In this document: piece by piece, positions 18,211-26,879 of the stretch
Layout of the letters: each line of letters begins with the position of its first letter
Position numbering within the stretch: position 1 is the first letter of the stretch
Program-made: the position numbers and the translations under genes
The notes under the pieces: model-generated
What the model saw: the letters and a program-made list of their open reading frames with translations, nothing else
Told to the model about the DNA's origin: nothing
Databases searched by the model: none
Source: Beijerinckiaceae bacterium
GTDB lineage: Bacteria > Pseudomonadota > Alphaproteobacteria > Rhizobiales > Beijerinckiaceae
Assembly (NCBI GenBank): GCA_031291515.1
Contig: JARLIW010000074.1
Coordinates: forward strand, 1-43,395
Direction of reading: 5' to 3'
DNA: 43,395 nucleotides

Positions 18211-19518
18211 ATGGTCTCATTCAGCCCTGGGCAGGAGGCGGCGCGGCGGCTCATGGAGGGGCCGCAGCGTTACACATGCTTAGCGGGTGGCACGCGGTCG
18301 GGTAAAACGTTCATGATCGTTCGCGCCATTGTCGAACGCGCGATGGCGGCGGATGATTCGCGTCACGCGATTCTCCGATTTCATGCAAACGCGGCGCGCG
18401 CTTCGATCGCGCTCGATACATTGCCCACGGTCATGCGTCTCTGCTTTCCCGGTGTCAAACTCAAGGAATCCCGTCAAGACGGCTATTTTCAGCTTCCCAA
18501 CGGCTCTCGTATCCTAATTGGCGGACTCGACGACAAGGACCGGGTCGAAAAAATCCTTGGGTTGGAATATGCGACGATCTTTCTCAACGAGGCTTCTCAA
18601 ATTCCTTATTCGTCGGCGCTTGTCGCTTTCACGCGGCTAGCGCAAGTCGTTCCGGGCATTCCGCAGCGGGCCTATGTCGATCTCAATCCGACGAGCAAAC
18701 TTCATTGGACCAATATCTTGTTCGGAGACAAACGAGATCCCGTCTCGATGCAACCTCTTCCAGACCCCGACGTCTATGCCCGCGCCTTTATTAACCCAGA
18801 GGATAATGCGGCAAATCTATCGGTCGCTTTTCTCGAGAGCCTTGCCAACCTGCCGGAACGACAACGAAAGCGCTTCTTTGAGGGTGTCTATGTCGATGCC
18901 GTCGATGACGCGCTTTGGAGCTACGATATTATCGAAAAGAACCGCCGGCCTCCCGCGGATATTCCGGTCGAGCGCCGAACCGCGGTTGTCGTCGCGCTCG
19001 ATCCCTCCGGGGCCGCCGGTCAAGATGATTTAGGATCGGATGAAATCGGGATCATCGTCGCCGCGCGCGGCGAGGATGGGGATTGTTACATCATCGCCGA
19101 TCGCTCCTGCCGGGATTCTCCGGCGGGATGGGGTCGGCGCGCGGTCACCGCATATCACGAATATCGCGCCGATTGCGTCATCGCGGAATCCAATTTCGGC
19201 GGCGAAATGGTGCGCGCAACCATTCAAGCCGCCGATCGCAACGTTCCCGTTCGTCTCGTCGTTGCGAGCCGGGGAAAGGCGGTACGGGCAGAGCCGGTAT
19301 CGGTCCGCTACGCGCTTGGCCAGGTCCATCATGTCCAGCGATTTGCAAAGCTCGAGGACCAGCTCTGCGCCTTTTCCGCGTCCGGTTACGCCGGCCAGGG
19401 AAGCCCCGACCATGCCGACGCGGCAATTTGGGCTCTCACCTATCTCTTCGGCGGCGACGACGGCACTGGCATTATCGAATTTTACCGCCGCGAAGCTCAC
19501 GACAAATCCAACGCTTGA
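18211..19518 (+). CDS. Phage terminase large subunit
   Basis: Packaging motor and nuclease of the capsid-filling complex. 435 residues. Walker A GGTRSGKT at residues ~26-33, Walker B TIFLNEASQI near residue 125, and a C-terminal RNase-H-like nuclease with acidic residues in VVVALDPSGAAGQDD, CVIAESNFGGEM and SPDHADAAIWAL. Both ATPase and nuclease centres therefore look intact. No small-terminase gene precedes it; the upstream 535 bp are gene-free. The portal gene begins 25 bp after its stop. Confidence 0.95.
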   Translation: MVSFSPGQEAARRLMEGPQRYTCLAGGTRSGKTFMIVRAIVERAMAADDSRHAILRFHANAARASIALDTLPTVMRLCFPGVKLKESRQDGYFQLPNGSRILIGGLDDKDRVEKILGLEYATIFLNEASQIPYSSALVAFTRLAQVVPGIPQRAYVDLNPTSKLHWTNILFGDKRDPVSMQPLPDPDVYARAFINPEDNAANLSVAFLESLANLPERQRKRFFEGVYVDAVDDALWSYDIIEKNRRPPADIPVERRTAVVVALDPSGAAGQDDLGSDEIGIIVAARGEDGDCYIIADRSCRDSPAGWGRRAVTAYHEYRADCVIAESNFGGEMVRATIQAADRNVPVRLVVASRGKAVRAEPVSVRYALGQVHHVQRFAKLEDQLCAFSASGYAGQGSPDHADAAIWALTYLFGGDDGTGIIEFYRREAHDKSNA

Positions 19519-19543
19519 TCGAAAAGCAGGAAGGCCTCAAACC

Positions 19544-20917
19544 ATGAGCGAACGTGGCGCCGGGCGGCCGAAATGGTCGTTGAATCCCTATGAGGTCAGC
19601 CTGTCCTTCGCGACGCGACAAACAGCGCCGTCCCAGGAATCGGCATGGGATTGGTTTGGTCCGCTTGATCCGATCGCGCCTGGCGCCCCCGCCGATGTCG
19701 CCGGACGCCAATGGGACTATCAAGCCGGCTTCAACCTTGCTTTACAGCCCCGACCCTACGAGCCCGTCACCTTTTCGACGCTGCGGTCGCTGGCGGACAA
19801 TTTCGACCTTTTGCGGCTCGTGATCGAGACGCGCAAGGATCAGATCGCGCGCCTGGCCTGGTCGATCAAGCCCCGTCAAACCGGCGTGGCCCGCGATCAG
19901 GCAAGAGTCGACGCGCTCACCACCTTTTTTCATCGACCGGACGGCATCCATGGATGGGCCGAATGGGTCCGCATGTTGCTCGAGGAACTGTTCGTCATCG
20001 ACGCGCCAGCGCTCTATATGCAGCGCAACCGCGTGGGCCAGCTCATCGCCCTCATGCCGCTCGATGGCGCCACCATCAAGCCTGTGATCGATGCGTGGGG
20101 TCGGCGGCCGGAGCCTTATCAAGAAGGCGGTCAAACGATTCATCCCGTCGCCTATCAGCAGATTCTCAAAGGCTTCCCGGCCGTGGATTATTCCACGCGC
20201 GACCTCTTGTATCGCCCTCGCAATCCGCGCGTGAACAAGGCCTATGGCTTTAGCCCCGTCGAGCAGGTCCTGACGACGGTGAATATCGCATTGCGGCGCC
20301 AGCTGTTCCTGATGGACTATTTTACCGATGGCAATATTCCCGACAGCTTGATCGGCGTTCCCGAGACCTGGACACCCGATCAAATCGCATCCTATCAGAA
20401 ATATTGGGATGCCTATTTCTCTGGCGATCTTGCACGCCGGCGGCGCGCCAAATTTGTGCCGGGAGGGGTTGCCAAAACCTTCATTCAAACGAAGGAACCC
20501 GAACTCAAGAGCGCTTTCGACGAATGGCTCGCGCGCATCGTCTGCTTCGCTTTCTCCGTCTCGCCGCAAGCGCTCGTGCAGAGCATGAATCGCTCGACAG
20601 CGGAGACACAGAAAGATCTCTCGCAGGAAGAAGGTCTCGTCCCCATCCTTCTATGGGTCAAATCTCTCGTCGATCATCTCCTCGCTTGCGAATTCGGCGC
20701 CGCCGATCTGGAGTTTGCGTGGACGCCCGCCGATACGATCGATCCGCAGGTTCAAGAATCCATTCTTTCGAGTTTCACGAGCCGGGGCATTCTTACGATC
20801 AATGAAGCGCGAGCGGCTCTCGGCCGCATTCCGCTCGCCGACCCTTCGGCCGATCAGCCATTGGCGCTGACGGCGACGGGCTATGTCCCAATTTCTTCGG
20901 CTCCTCCCGCCGCCTAA
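19544..20917 (+). CDS. Phage portal protein
   Basis: Forms the dodecameric ring at one capsid vertex through which DNA enters. 457 residues from the ATG at 19544 (MSERGAGRPKWSLNPYE), with AGGAAGG upstream; the track start at 19040 lies inside the terminase gene and is rejected. Typical portal features: SLADNFDLLRLVIETRKDQI near residue 90, ALYMQRNRVGQLIALMPLDG, DLLYRPRNPRVNKAYGFSPV and the C-terminal STAETQKDLSQEEGLVPILL. HK97-type portal fold is inferred. Confidence 0.93.
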   Translation: MSERGAGRPKWSLNPYEVSLSFATRQTAPSQESAWDWFGPLDPIAPGAPADVAGRQWDYQAGFNLALQPRPYEPVTFSTLRSLADNFDLLRLVIETRKDQIARLAWSIKPRQTGVARDQARVDALTTFFHRPDGIHGWAEWVRMLLEELFVIDAPALYMQRNRVGQLIALMPLDGATIKPVIDAWGRRPEPYQEGGQTIHPVAYQQILKGFPAVDYSTRDLLYRPRNPRVNKAYGFSPVEQVLTTVNIALRRQLFLMDYFTDGNIPDSLIGVPETWTPDQIASYQKYWDAYFSGDLARRRRAKFVPGGVAKTFIQTKEPELKSAFDEWLARIVCFAFSVSPQALVQSMNRSTAETQKDLSQEEGLVPILLWVKSLVDHLLACEFGAADLEFAWTPADTIDPQVQESILSSFTSRGILTINEARAALGRIPLADPSADQPLALTATGYVPISSAPPAA

Positions 20918-20947
20918 TTCGCATTTCACCCAAGATAAGGAGCTCCG

Positions 20948-21874
20948 ATGGCCGCGCTAAACATGTCCATCCCTATCACGAAGGTCGATGCGGCCCAACG
21001 TTTGGTCTACGGGCTCGCGACCGCGGAAATCGCGGACAGATCCGGAGAGATCTGTGACTACGCCACGACCAAACCTCTCTATGAAAAATGGTCACAGGCG
21101 ATCGAGGAGTCGACGGGCGGACGGTCCCTCGGCAATGTCCGTTCCATGCATAGCGCGATCGCGGCGGGAAAAGTCACGGCTTTGACGTTCAACGATAAGG
21201 AAAAGCAAATCGAAATTTGCGCCAAGGTCATTGACGATGCCGAATGGGCGAAAGTCGAGGAGGGCGTCTACACCGGCTTCTCACAAGGTGGCATCTACGC
21301 CAAGCGCTGGACCGATGAAACCGGGGCCAAGCGGTATACCGCCGAGCCCCACGAAATCTCGCTGGTCGATATCCCTTGTTTGCCCGAGGCCAGATTTGCG
21401 ATGATCAAGGCCGACGGAACGTTTGAAGCGCGGCCGTTCAAGAGCGCTCCGGCGGCGCAGCCCGACGGCGATGTCGAGAAAGTGACGTTGCCGCCATCAG
21501 AGCGCATTGAAAAAATAGGCGCTCGAAACAACGAGGCGGACCAAGAACGTATTCAGCATGTCCACGATACGGCGGTCGATCTCGGCGCCGTGTGTGGCGC
21601 CGCCAAGATTTATACGGTCGATCTCACCAAGCATTTCGACGTGCTCGCTGATCGTTTGCTGACGAAGCTCGATGACATTACGCGGCGGGTCAAGGCGATC
21701 GAGGACGAACCACGGCCGCTACCCCTTTCGATGCAAGCGCGCGCCGTCGGCAAACATGACGATGCCGGGCTCGAGAAAGACAACAGGATCGAAGCGCTTC
21801 TTGCCGATCCAAAGGCCCTTTCGCTCCTTGCGATCAAGCTCGCGCAGCGCCAGGGCGATGCCAACCGGCGCTAA
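20948..21874 (+). CDS. Prohead protease-like protein (S78-type)
   Basis: 308 residues. The N-terminal ~160 residues resemble HK97-type/XkdF-like prohead proteases: RLVYGLATAEIADRSGEICD near the start, GGRSLGNVRSMHSAIAAGKV, then EPHEISLVDIPCLPEARFAM, which corresponds to the E-V-S-L-V-D-x-P-A motif of the family. The C-terminal half (EADQERIQHVHDTAVDLGAV onwards) is helical and may act as scaffold, a common fusion. It sits between portal and capsid, as expected. Catalytic Ser/His assignment is not certain (candidate His in SMHSAI). Confidence 0.75.
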   Translation: MAALNMSIPITKVDAAQRLVYGLATAEIADRSGEICDYATTKPLYEKWSQAIEESTGGRSLGNVRSMHSAIAAGKVTALTFNDKEKQIEICAKVIDDAEWAKVEEGVYTGFSQGGIYAKRWTDETGAKRYTAEPHEISLVDIPCLPEARFAMIKADGTFEARPFKSAPAAQPDGDVEKVTLPPSERIEKIGARNNEADQERIQHVHDTAVDLGAVCGAAKIYTVDLTKHFDVLADRLLTKLDDITRRVKAIEDEPRPLPLSMQARAVGKHDDAGLEKDNRIEALLADPKALSLLAIKLAQRQGDANRR

Positions 21875-21913
21875 TCCGGCGTTCTCGATCAATTCCATTC
21901 CGCGTTGAACCTA

Positions 21914-21932
21914 TTCCGCCAGCCAGGCGGAA
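21914..21932. repeat. Hairpin before the capsid gene
   Basis: TTCCGCC-AGCCA-GGCGGAA, a perfect 7-bp stem 46 bp upstream of the capsid start. There is no T-run, so it may be a processing or stability element of the late mRNA rather than a terminator. Confidence 0.4.
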
Positions 21933-21978
21933 GGAACACGCTTATCCGAATCCAAACCAGTTCCCAGGGAGCATCCAA

Positions 21979-23496
21979 ATGGCCACCTCGAATGTTCACG
22001 ACGTTATCGCCAGTATCAAAAGCGCGCAACAGAAGCCGCTTTCGTTTCTAAATCCGGACGTGCTTTCCAAAAGTACCTTCTCTGAAAGCACAAGCGCGAC
22101 GTCCGGTCTCACGTTTTACGATCTTGAAATCGGCGCCAAGCTTCTCTTTCCGGTTCTGACGCCGCTTCGCAATTCGATCCCGCGTGTTTCGGGTAAAGGT
22201 GGCCTCCAGGCTGCATGGCGCGCGATTACGGCCATCAACACCAACGGGCTTCGCTTCGGCATTTCCGCCGCCAACCGCGGGGGCGCCTTGGCGGTCGCGA
22301 CTCACGACTATACCGCGACCTATAAAGGCATTGGCGTCGAGACGAGCGTCGACTTCGAGGCGCAATATGCCGGACAGGGTTTTGAGGATGTGCGCGGCCT
22401 GGCCGCGCAAACGGGCCTCGAAGCTTTGATGATCGGCGAAGAGGCGATGATCTTGGGGGGATGTTCATCGTTGTCGTTGGGCACGACGCCAACGCCGACC
22501 CTGAGCGACGGGCCGACTGGAGGCGCGCTAGCCCCGAATCTCGCCCTGAGCGTCATCTGCGTGGCGCTGACGCATGATGGGTTCATCAACGCTTCGATTG
22601 CCGGCGGCATCCAGGGACAGATTACCCGGACCAATGCGGATGGTTCCGTGGATACGTTCGGCGGCGGAGCCGCGAAGCCGTCGGCCAACGCCACCATTAC
22701 GACCGCGAACGATGGCAACGCGACGCATCTGATCCGCGCCTCTGTCGTTCCGGTCTTGGGGGCGGTTGGCTACGCCTGGTTCTGGGGGGTCGCCGGCGGC
22801 GAGCTCTTGGGTGCCATCAGCACCATCGCCTCGGTCGTGATTGCCGCGAGCGCGTCGGGGACGCAAACCGCTGAGTCGCTTGGGGCCTCGGACAATTCCG
22901 CCAACGCGCTTGCGTTCGACGGGCTCATCACGCAAGCCGTGAAGCCGGGGACCGGGTCCTATGTCTATACGATGGCACAGGGCGTGGTCGGCACCGGTAC
23001 GCCTTTGACGGCCGACGGCAGCGGCGGCATCGTCGAGGTTGACTTGGTCTTGAAGTCGATGTGGGACAATTACCGCCTGTCCCCCGATACGATGTGGGTC
23101 AGCTCGCAGGAAGCGCTGAATATTTCCAAGAAGATCGTCACCGGGGCCGCCGCCTCCGCGCAACGCTTCGTCTTCGATGTCTCCCAGGATTTCGTCGGCG
23201 GCGGTATCATGGTCCGCAGCTACCTCAATCGCTTCTCGATGCAAGGCGGCAGTGTCGTCGATATCAGGGTCCATCCCAATATGCCGGCCGGCACGCTTCT
23301 TCTAACCTCGAGCTCGCTTCCCTATCCGTTGGCGGGCGTCGGCAACGTCATGCAAATTCGTACCCGTCAAGACTATTATCAAATCGAATGGCCCCTGCGC
23401 TCGCGCCGTTACGAATATGGTGTCTATGCCGACGAAGTGTTGCAGCACTATTTCCCGCCGTCGATGGCCGTGATCACCAATATTGGCAATGGGTGA
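21979..23496 (+). CDS. Major capsid protein
   Basis: 505 residues, longer than the usual ~300-400 for an HK97 fold. The N-terminal part (LTFYDLEIGAKLLFPVLTPL, then GKGGLQAAWRAITAINTNGL) and C-terminal part (SPDTMWVSSQEALNISKKIV, GGIMVRSYLNRFSMQGGSVV, SRRYEYGVYADEVLQHYFPP) look like capsid core. Between them, residues ~175-330 are a Gly/Ala/Thr-rich beta-type insertion (GQITRTNADGSVDTFGGGAA, GAVGYAWFWGVAGGELLGAI) that may be an Ig-like surface domain. It is preceded by a purine-rich ribosome site (CAGGGAG). Position after protease supports the call. Confidence 0.88.
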   Translation: MATSNVHDVIASIKSAQQKPLSFLNPDVLSKSTFSESTSATSGLTFYDLEIGAKLLFPVLTPLRNSIPRVSGKGGLQAAWRAITAINTNGLRFGISAANRGGALAVATHDYTATYKGIGVETSVDFEAQYAGQGFEDVRGLAAQTGLEALMIGEEAMILGGCSSLSLGTTPTPTLSDGPTGGALAPNLALSVICVALTHDGFINASIAGGIQGQITRTNADGSVDTFGGGAAKPSANATITTANDGNATHLIRASVVPVLGAVGYAWFWGVAGGELLGAISTIASVVIAASASGTQTAESLGASDNSANALAFDGLITQAVKPGTGSYVYTMAQGVVGTGTPLTADGSGGIVEVDLVLKSMWDNYRLSPDTMWVSSQEALNISKKIVTGAAASAQRFVFDVSQDFVGGGIMVRSYLNRFSMQGGSVVDIRVHPNMPAGTLLLTSSSLPYPLAGVGNVMQIRTRQDYYQIEWPLRSRRYEYGVYADEVLQHYFPPSMAVITNIGNG

Positions 23497-23845
23497 TGCA
23501 TCCGTGTCAAATCGTCGGATCAAGTATCGTGTTCCGCCGGGCTGTGCCGCCATATGTCATGGCGGCACGGTCTATGAAATTTCGATCGATCGTACGATCG
23601 AAGCTGGCGAGGCGGATGCGCCATCGCTCGCCGCGCATGGTCTTGTGCCAATCGATCTCGTCGCTCCTGTTCGGCACCCCGTAAGCCTCGGCTTTTCATC
23701 GTATCAGATCAATAAAATGACCCGGGACGAGTTGATTGCCGCTCATGGGGATTGCGGCGTTCGGGGGCCCCTTCCGCGTCACCTCGCGGCGCTTCGATCC
23801 TCGCTACGCCGGTTGGTGTCCGCCGCGAATGCCAAGATGAAATAG
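23489..23845 (+). CDS. Small head-associated protein of unknown function
   Basis: 118 residues from the ATG at 23489, overlapping the capsid stop by 8 bp; the track's TTG (23483) and a GTG at 23504 are alternatives. Sequence MGDASVSNRRIKYRVPPGCA then HGGTVYEISIDRTIEAGEAD and a helical C-terminus with a SYQINKMTRDELIAAHGD segment. The position between capsid and connector is where head-decoration or head-closure proteins are encoded. I do not recognise the family. Confidence 0.65.
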   Translation: MGDASVSNRRIKYRVPPGCAAICHGGTVYEISIDRTIEAGEADAPSLAAHGLVPIDLVAPVRHPVSLGFSSYQINKMTRDELIAAHGDCGVRGPLPRHLAALRSSLRRLVSAANAKMK

Positions 23846-23917
23846 AGAGATCAAGCCCAGACGACCTCGGGCTTCGCCATTCGCCGGAGGCGTCCTCTTA
23901 GCATAGGATCAACTTTG

Positions 23918-24742
23918 ATGACATCGCCCAACGATCTCACGACCCTCGCGGCGCTCAAGGGGTGGCTTGGAATCGGGAGCACCAATGATGATATCGTTCT
24001 CGCCTCTCTGATCACCAATCTCAGCATCGCGATCCTTAATAATCTCGGGCGCCCCCAAATCCTGCCGTCGGTTTACACGGAGGTTTATGACGGCGCGGGC
24101 GAGCAATCCGTTCTATTGCGTCAATGGCCGGCCTGCGAATTATTAAGCCTCTCGGCGGATGGCATACCGGTCACGATCGCTCAAAGCGGCTATTTGCCCG
24201 CCCGAAGGTCCTTGTCGGCGATCCTGGATGGTCCCGACGCGGCCCCGCCAGGGCGCATGCAGCGCGTCTCTTTGCTGGGCGGTTTGTTCCCCCACGGCAT
24301 TCAGAACATCACGGCGTCCTATCGCGCGGGATATGAGGTGACCGCCGAAGCCGCCTTGATTCCGTCGAGTCCGCCCTACGTCGTCACGGCGGCGCAACCC
24401 TACGGGTGTTGGCAAAGCGACGGCGCGGTCACTTACGCCAATGGGCTCTCACTCGCGCCCGCGACGTCGCCGGGACCGGGCACATATAACGCGGAGAGCG
24501 GCGTCTACACCTTTTCCGCCAGCGACGCCGGAGCGAATATCATTTTACGATATGGCTATATTCCCTCTGATTTAATGCGTGCCTGCCAGGAATGGGCCGG
24601 GGAGCGATACGCCTACCGCGCCCGGATTGGCCAGAGTTCGAAAAGCCTTGGCGGGCAAGAGACGACATCCTTTATCGTCAAGGATATTCCCGACTTTGTA
24701 TCGCGGCTCCTTCAGCCCTATAGGCGCGTGGCAACACCATGA
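23918..24742 (+). CDS. Head-tail connector protein with beta-module insertion
   Basis: 274 residues from the ATG at 23918. The N-terminal ~45 residues (LTTLAALKGWLGIGSTNDDI, LASLITNLSIAILNNLGRP) and the C-terminal ~60 residues (SDLMRACQEWAGERYAYRAR ... IVKDIPDFVSRLLQPYR) form the helical connector fold of gp6/gp15-type adaptors. Residues ~148-215 hold an inserted module ending GVYTFSASDAGANIILRYGY. A clearly related module occurs in the tail tube protein about 1.7 kb downstream. It overlaps the next gene by 4 bp (ATGA). Confidence 0.8.
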   Translation: MTSPNDLTTLAALKGWLGIGSTNDDIVLASLITNLSIAILNNLGRPQILPSVYTEVYDGAGEQSVLLRQWPACELLSLSADGIPVTIAQSGYLPARRSLSAILDGPDAAPPGRMQRVSLLGGLFPHGIQNITASYRAGYEVTAEAALIPSSPPYVVTAAQPYGCWQSDGAVTYANGLSLAPATSPGPGTYNAESGVYTFSASDAGANIILRYGYIPSDLMRACQEWAGERYAYRARIGQSSKSLGGQETTSFIVKDIPDFVSRLLQPYRRVATP

Positions 24743-25182
24743 GTGATCTTCCCGGCGGCGATGCGGTTCTCTCGGCCTTGCTTCAAAAAGCGGAAACGCT
24801 TAGGGCGGCATTGGCGGCAAAAGTCGACATGAACCTTTCCGGCAATGTGCTTCAGACGCGGACCGGCGCGCTTCGCGATTCGATTTCATCGTCCGTGGAA
24901 GACGGCGGAGAAGTGGTCGCAATCCTCATCGAAAGTGTTGGCGTACCCTATGCGGCGATCCAAGAATACGGAGGCCGCACCAGCGCGCACGATATCGTGG
25001 CCACCAAATCAAAGGCGTTGCGCTTCATTGGGCCGCGGGGGGTAACCTTCGCCAAAATTGTCCATCATCCCGGCTCCCTCATTCCAGCGCGATCCTATGT
25101 CGGATCGGCCATCGCGGAAATGAGGGAGGAACTCCAAGATGGTTTGAAGAGCTCCATTCTTGACGCGCTTGGCGCGAATTGA
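24739..25182 (+). CDS. HK97 gp10-like head-closure/tail-completion protein
   Basis: 147 residues. Helical N-terminus (AVLSALLQKAETLRAALAAK), then NVLQTRTGALRDSISSSVED, GVPYAAIQEYGGRTSAHDI and the C-terminal GSLIPARSYVGSAIAEMREE. The TG-L-R-S-I ... Y-A-x-x-x-E-Y-G ... P-A-R-S-(F/Y) series is characteristic of HK97 gp10/phage virion morphogenesis proteins that join head to tail. ATGA overlap with the connector gene. Confidence 0.82.
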   Translation: MSDLPGGDAVLSALLQKAETLRAALAAKVDMNLSGNVLQTRTGALRDSISSSVEDGGEVVAILIESVGVPYAAIQEYGGRTSAHDIVATKSKALRFIGPRGVTFAKIVHHPGSLIPARSYVGSAIAEMREELQDGLKSSILDALGAN

Positions 25183-25194
25183 AAGCGGTTTGGC

Positions 25195-25635
25195 ATGAGC
25201 GCGCGGGAAAATGCACTGTCGGCACTCCTGACATTGATTACTGAAGCCTATCCGTGGCAGACCTCGCCTTCGCGCCGTCTTCGCCTCTGGAGCGACGTCG
25301 CGCCGATCGAACGCCCTGCGTGCTTCTTATTCGAAGGCGGCTTCGAGACTTACGAGCAAGGTGCCGCGTCTCAACCTAAACGGATCCTTGAGATCAAGCT
25401 ATTTGTCTACGTCGATGCGCGTGATCCCGCGGCCGTCGGCGCCGCGTCGATCAATAACATTATGGATGCTCTTGACCTGGCCTTTGTTCCATCCGGTTCC
25501 GATCTTCCCTTGGGGCGCGTGACGCTCGGCGGAACGGCTTACCGCTGCACGATCATGGGGAGGCCATTGAAGGATCCTGGCGACCTCGATGGAGACGGCC
25601 TTTTGATCGTTCCCATTCAAATCATTCTGCCCTAG
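25195..25635 (+). CDS. Tail terminator-like protein
   Basis: 146 residues: MSARENALSALLTLITEAYP at the N-terminus, then RLRLWSDVAPIERPACFLFE, KRILEIKLFVYVDARDPAAV and a C-terminal DLDGDGLLIVPIQIILP. The alternating helix-strand layout and position between a gp10-like gene and the tail tube match tail-terminator/minor tail proteins of siphophages. The family call is by position and pattern. Confidence 0.7.
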   Translation: MSARENALSALLTLITEAYPWQTSPSRRLRLWSDVAPIERPACFLFEGGFETYEQGAASQPKRILEIKLFVYVDARDPAAVGAASINNIMDALDLAFVPSGSDLPLGRVTLGGTAYRCTIMGRPLKDPGDLDGDGLLIVPIQIILP

Positions 25636-25768
25636 CAACGCCGCGCGATCCGATGCGATTGCGCGGGCACAAAATCTACGATTGATCTCATGACCGCGCT
25701 CGATCAAAGGGATCATGGGAACGCCGCCTGTCTGGCAACGAATATTCCATTCATGAAGGGGTTTACAA

Positions 25769-26506
25769 ATGTACAGTTTTGGCTCGGGTGTGCTGATCGG
25801 CACGCGGACGGATATCGCTAATGCGACGCCGGTAAACTTCGGCCTGGTCCAGGAAGTCACGATCGACGAAGCGGCCTCTGTCAAGGAACTCTATGGGCAG
25901 TTTCAGCACCCGATCGCGCTCGCGCGCGGAACGATCAAGACAACCGGAAAAGCGAAGGTCGCGCGAATATCGGGCCTCGCCTTTGCGAATCTCTTTTATG
26001 GCGCGACTCCGGCCGCCGGCCAGGTCGCGACGTCGTTCGCCGAGATTGCGACGATACCGGCAAGTAGTCCCTACACTGTGACGCCGGTGAATTCCGCGAC
26101 GCTCGTCGACGATGCGGGGCTCGTTTACGCGGCGACAGGACTTCCCTTGGTCAAAGTGGCATCGTCGCCCGTCGCGGGGCAATACTCTCTCGTAGGCGGC
26201 GTGTATACACTGAGCGCATCAGACGCCGGCAAGGTTGTCTTGGCGACCTATACCTATAGCCTCCCGACGAGCGGGCAAAACTATGTCGTCTCCAACCAGT
26301 TGACCGGAACGACCCCAACCTTTTCGGCTCACTTCTTTACGACCTTTCAAGGTCAAACGGTCTCATTGAAGCTCAACGCGTGTACATCGAGCAAGCTCTC
26401 GTTTCAGACCAAAATGGAAGACTACGTGCTCCCGGAATTCGATTTCTCGTGCTTCGCGGATGCGACGGGCACGATCATGACCTGGTCATTCTCGGAGGCC
26501 TCCTAA
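25769..26506 (+). CDS. Tail tube protein with beta-module insertion
   Basis: 245 residues. The N-terminal part (MYSFGSGVLIGTRTDIANAT, FGLVQEVTIDEAASVKELYG, TGKAKVARISGLAFANLFYG) and the C-terminal part (PTFSAHFFTTFQGQTVSLKL, SKLSFQTKMEDYVLPEFDFS) form the tube fold. Residues ~97-165 are an inserted module (SSPYTVTPVNS ... GGVYTLSASDAGKVVLATYT) homologous to the one in the connector protein. Its TAA stop overlaps the next ATG by one base. Confidence 0.8.
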   Translation: MYSFGSGVLIGTRTDIANATPVNFGLVQEVTIDEAASVKELYGQFQHPIALARGTIKTTGKAKVARISGLAFANLFYGATPAAGQVATSFAEIATIPASSPYTVTPVNSATLVDDAGLVYAATGLPLVKVASSPVAGQYSLVGGVYTLSASDAGKVVLATYTYSLPTSGQNYVVSNQLTGTTPTFSAHFFTTFQGQTVSLKLNACTSSKLSFQTKMEDYVLPEFDFSCFADATGTIMTWSFSEAS

Positions 26507-26823
26507 TGCGTATGAAGGCCGAGATAGTTCGCCTCGGCGCACATGAATGGTTGGTGCGGCCGCTGACGATATCGCAAGTGCAATCGATCGAGCCGGTGCT
26601 CTTGGAGTCCGGCGCCACGTCAAGGGGCAATGTGGCAGCCGCTCTTTCAATCTTGCGCGTGGCGCTTTTGCGCGACCATCCTGGAGCGGTTGAGAGTCTC
26701 GAGGAGATCGAGGCGGGAGCGTCGGAAATTTCACTAGCCATGGCAACTGTCTTGCGGCTCGGCGGTTTCCTTCCCTTGCCACCGGGAGGGAGTGACGCGC
26801 CGGGGGAAGCCGAAGCGGGCTGA
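26506..26823 (+). CDS. Tail assembly chaperone, upstream part (gpG-like)
   Basis: 105 residues from the ATG at 26506, which overlaps the tail tube stop (TAATG); the track start at 26380 lies inside the tube gene. Begins MRMKAEIVRLGAHEWLVRPL and is mostly helical (QVQSIEPVLLESGATSRGNV, LRVALLRDHPGAVESLEEIE). Position between tube and tape measure and the out-of-frame downstream ORF match the lambda G/GT arrangement, where a programmed frameshift makes a longer chaperone that coats the tape measure. Confidence 0.75.
   Translation: MRMKAEIVRLGAHEWLVRPLTISQVQSIEPVLLESGATSRGNVAAALSILRVALLRDHPGAVESLEEIEAGASEISLAMATVLRLGGFLPLPPGGSDAPGEAEAG
26796..26823 (+). promoter_or_regulatory. Candidate -1 ribosomal frameshift region (tail chaperone)
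   Basis: The downstream frame is -1 relative to the gpG-like ORF, becomes open at 26796 and stays open to 27101. The only homopolymeric slip site in the overlap is CGGGGGAAG (26801-26809), where a GGG codon could re-pair on GGG one base back. This is not a textbook X-XXY-YYZ heptamer, so the exact slip site is uncertain. Confidence 0.5.
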
Positions 26824-26879
26824 GCGCCCGCGGTTGCACGAACCGTGGGGTCGATTGGGCGACGCTATACGCGCGGCTC

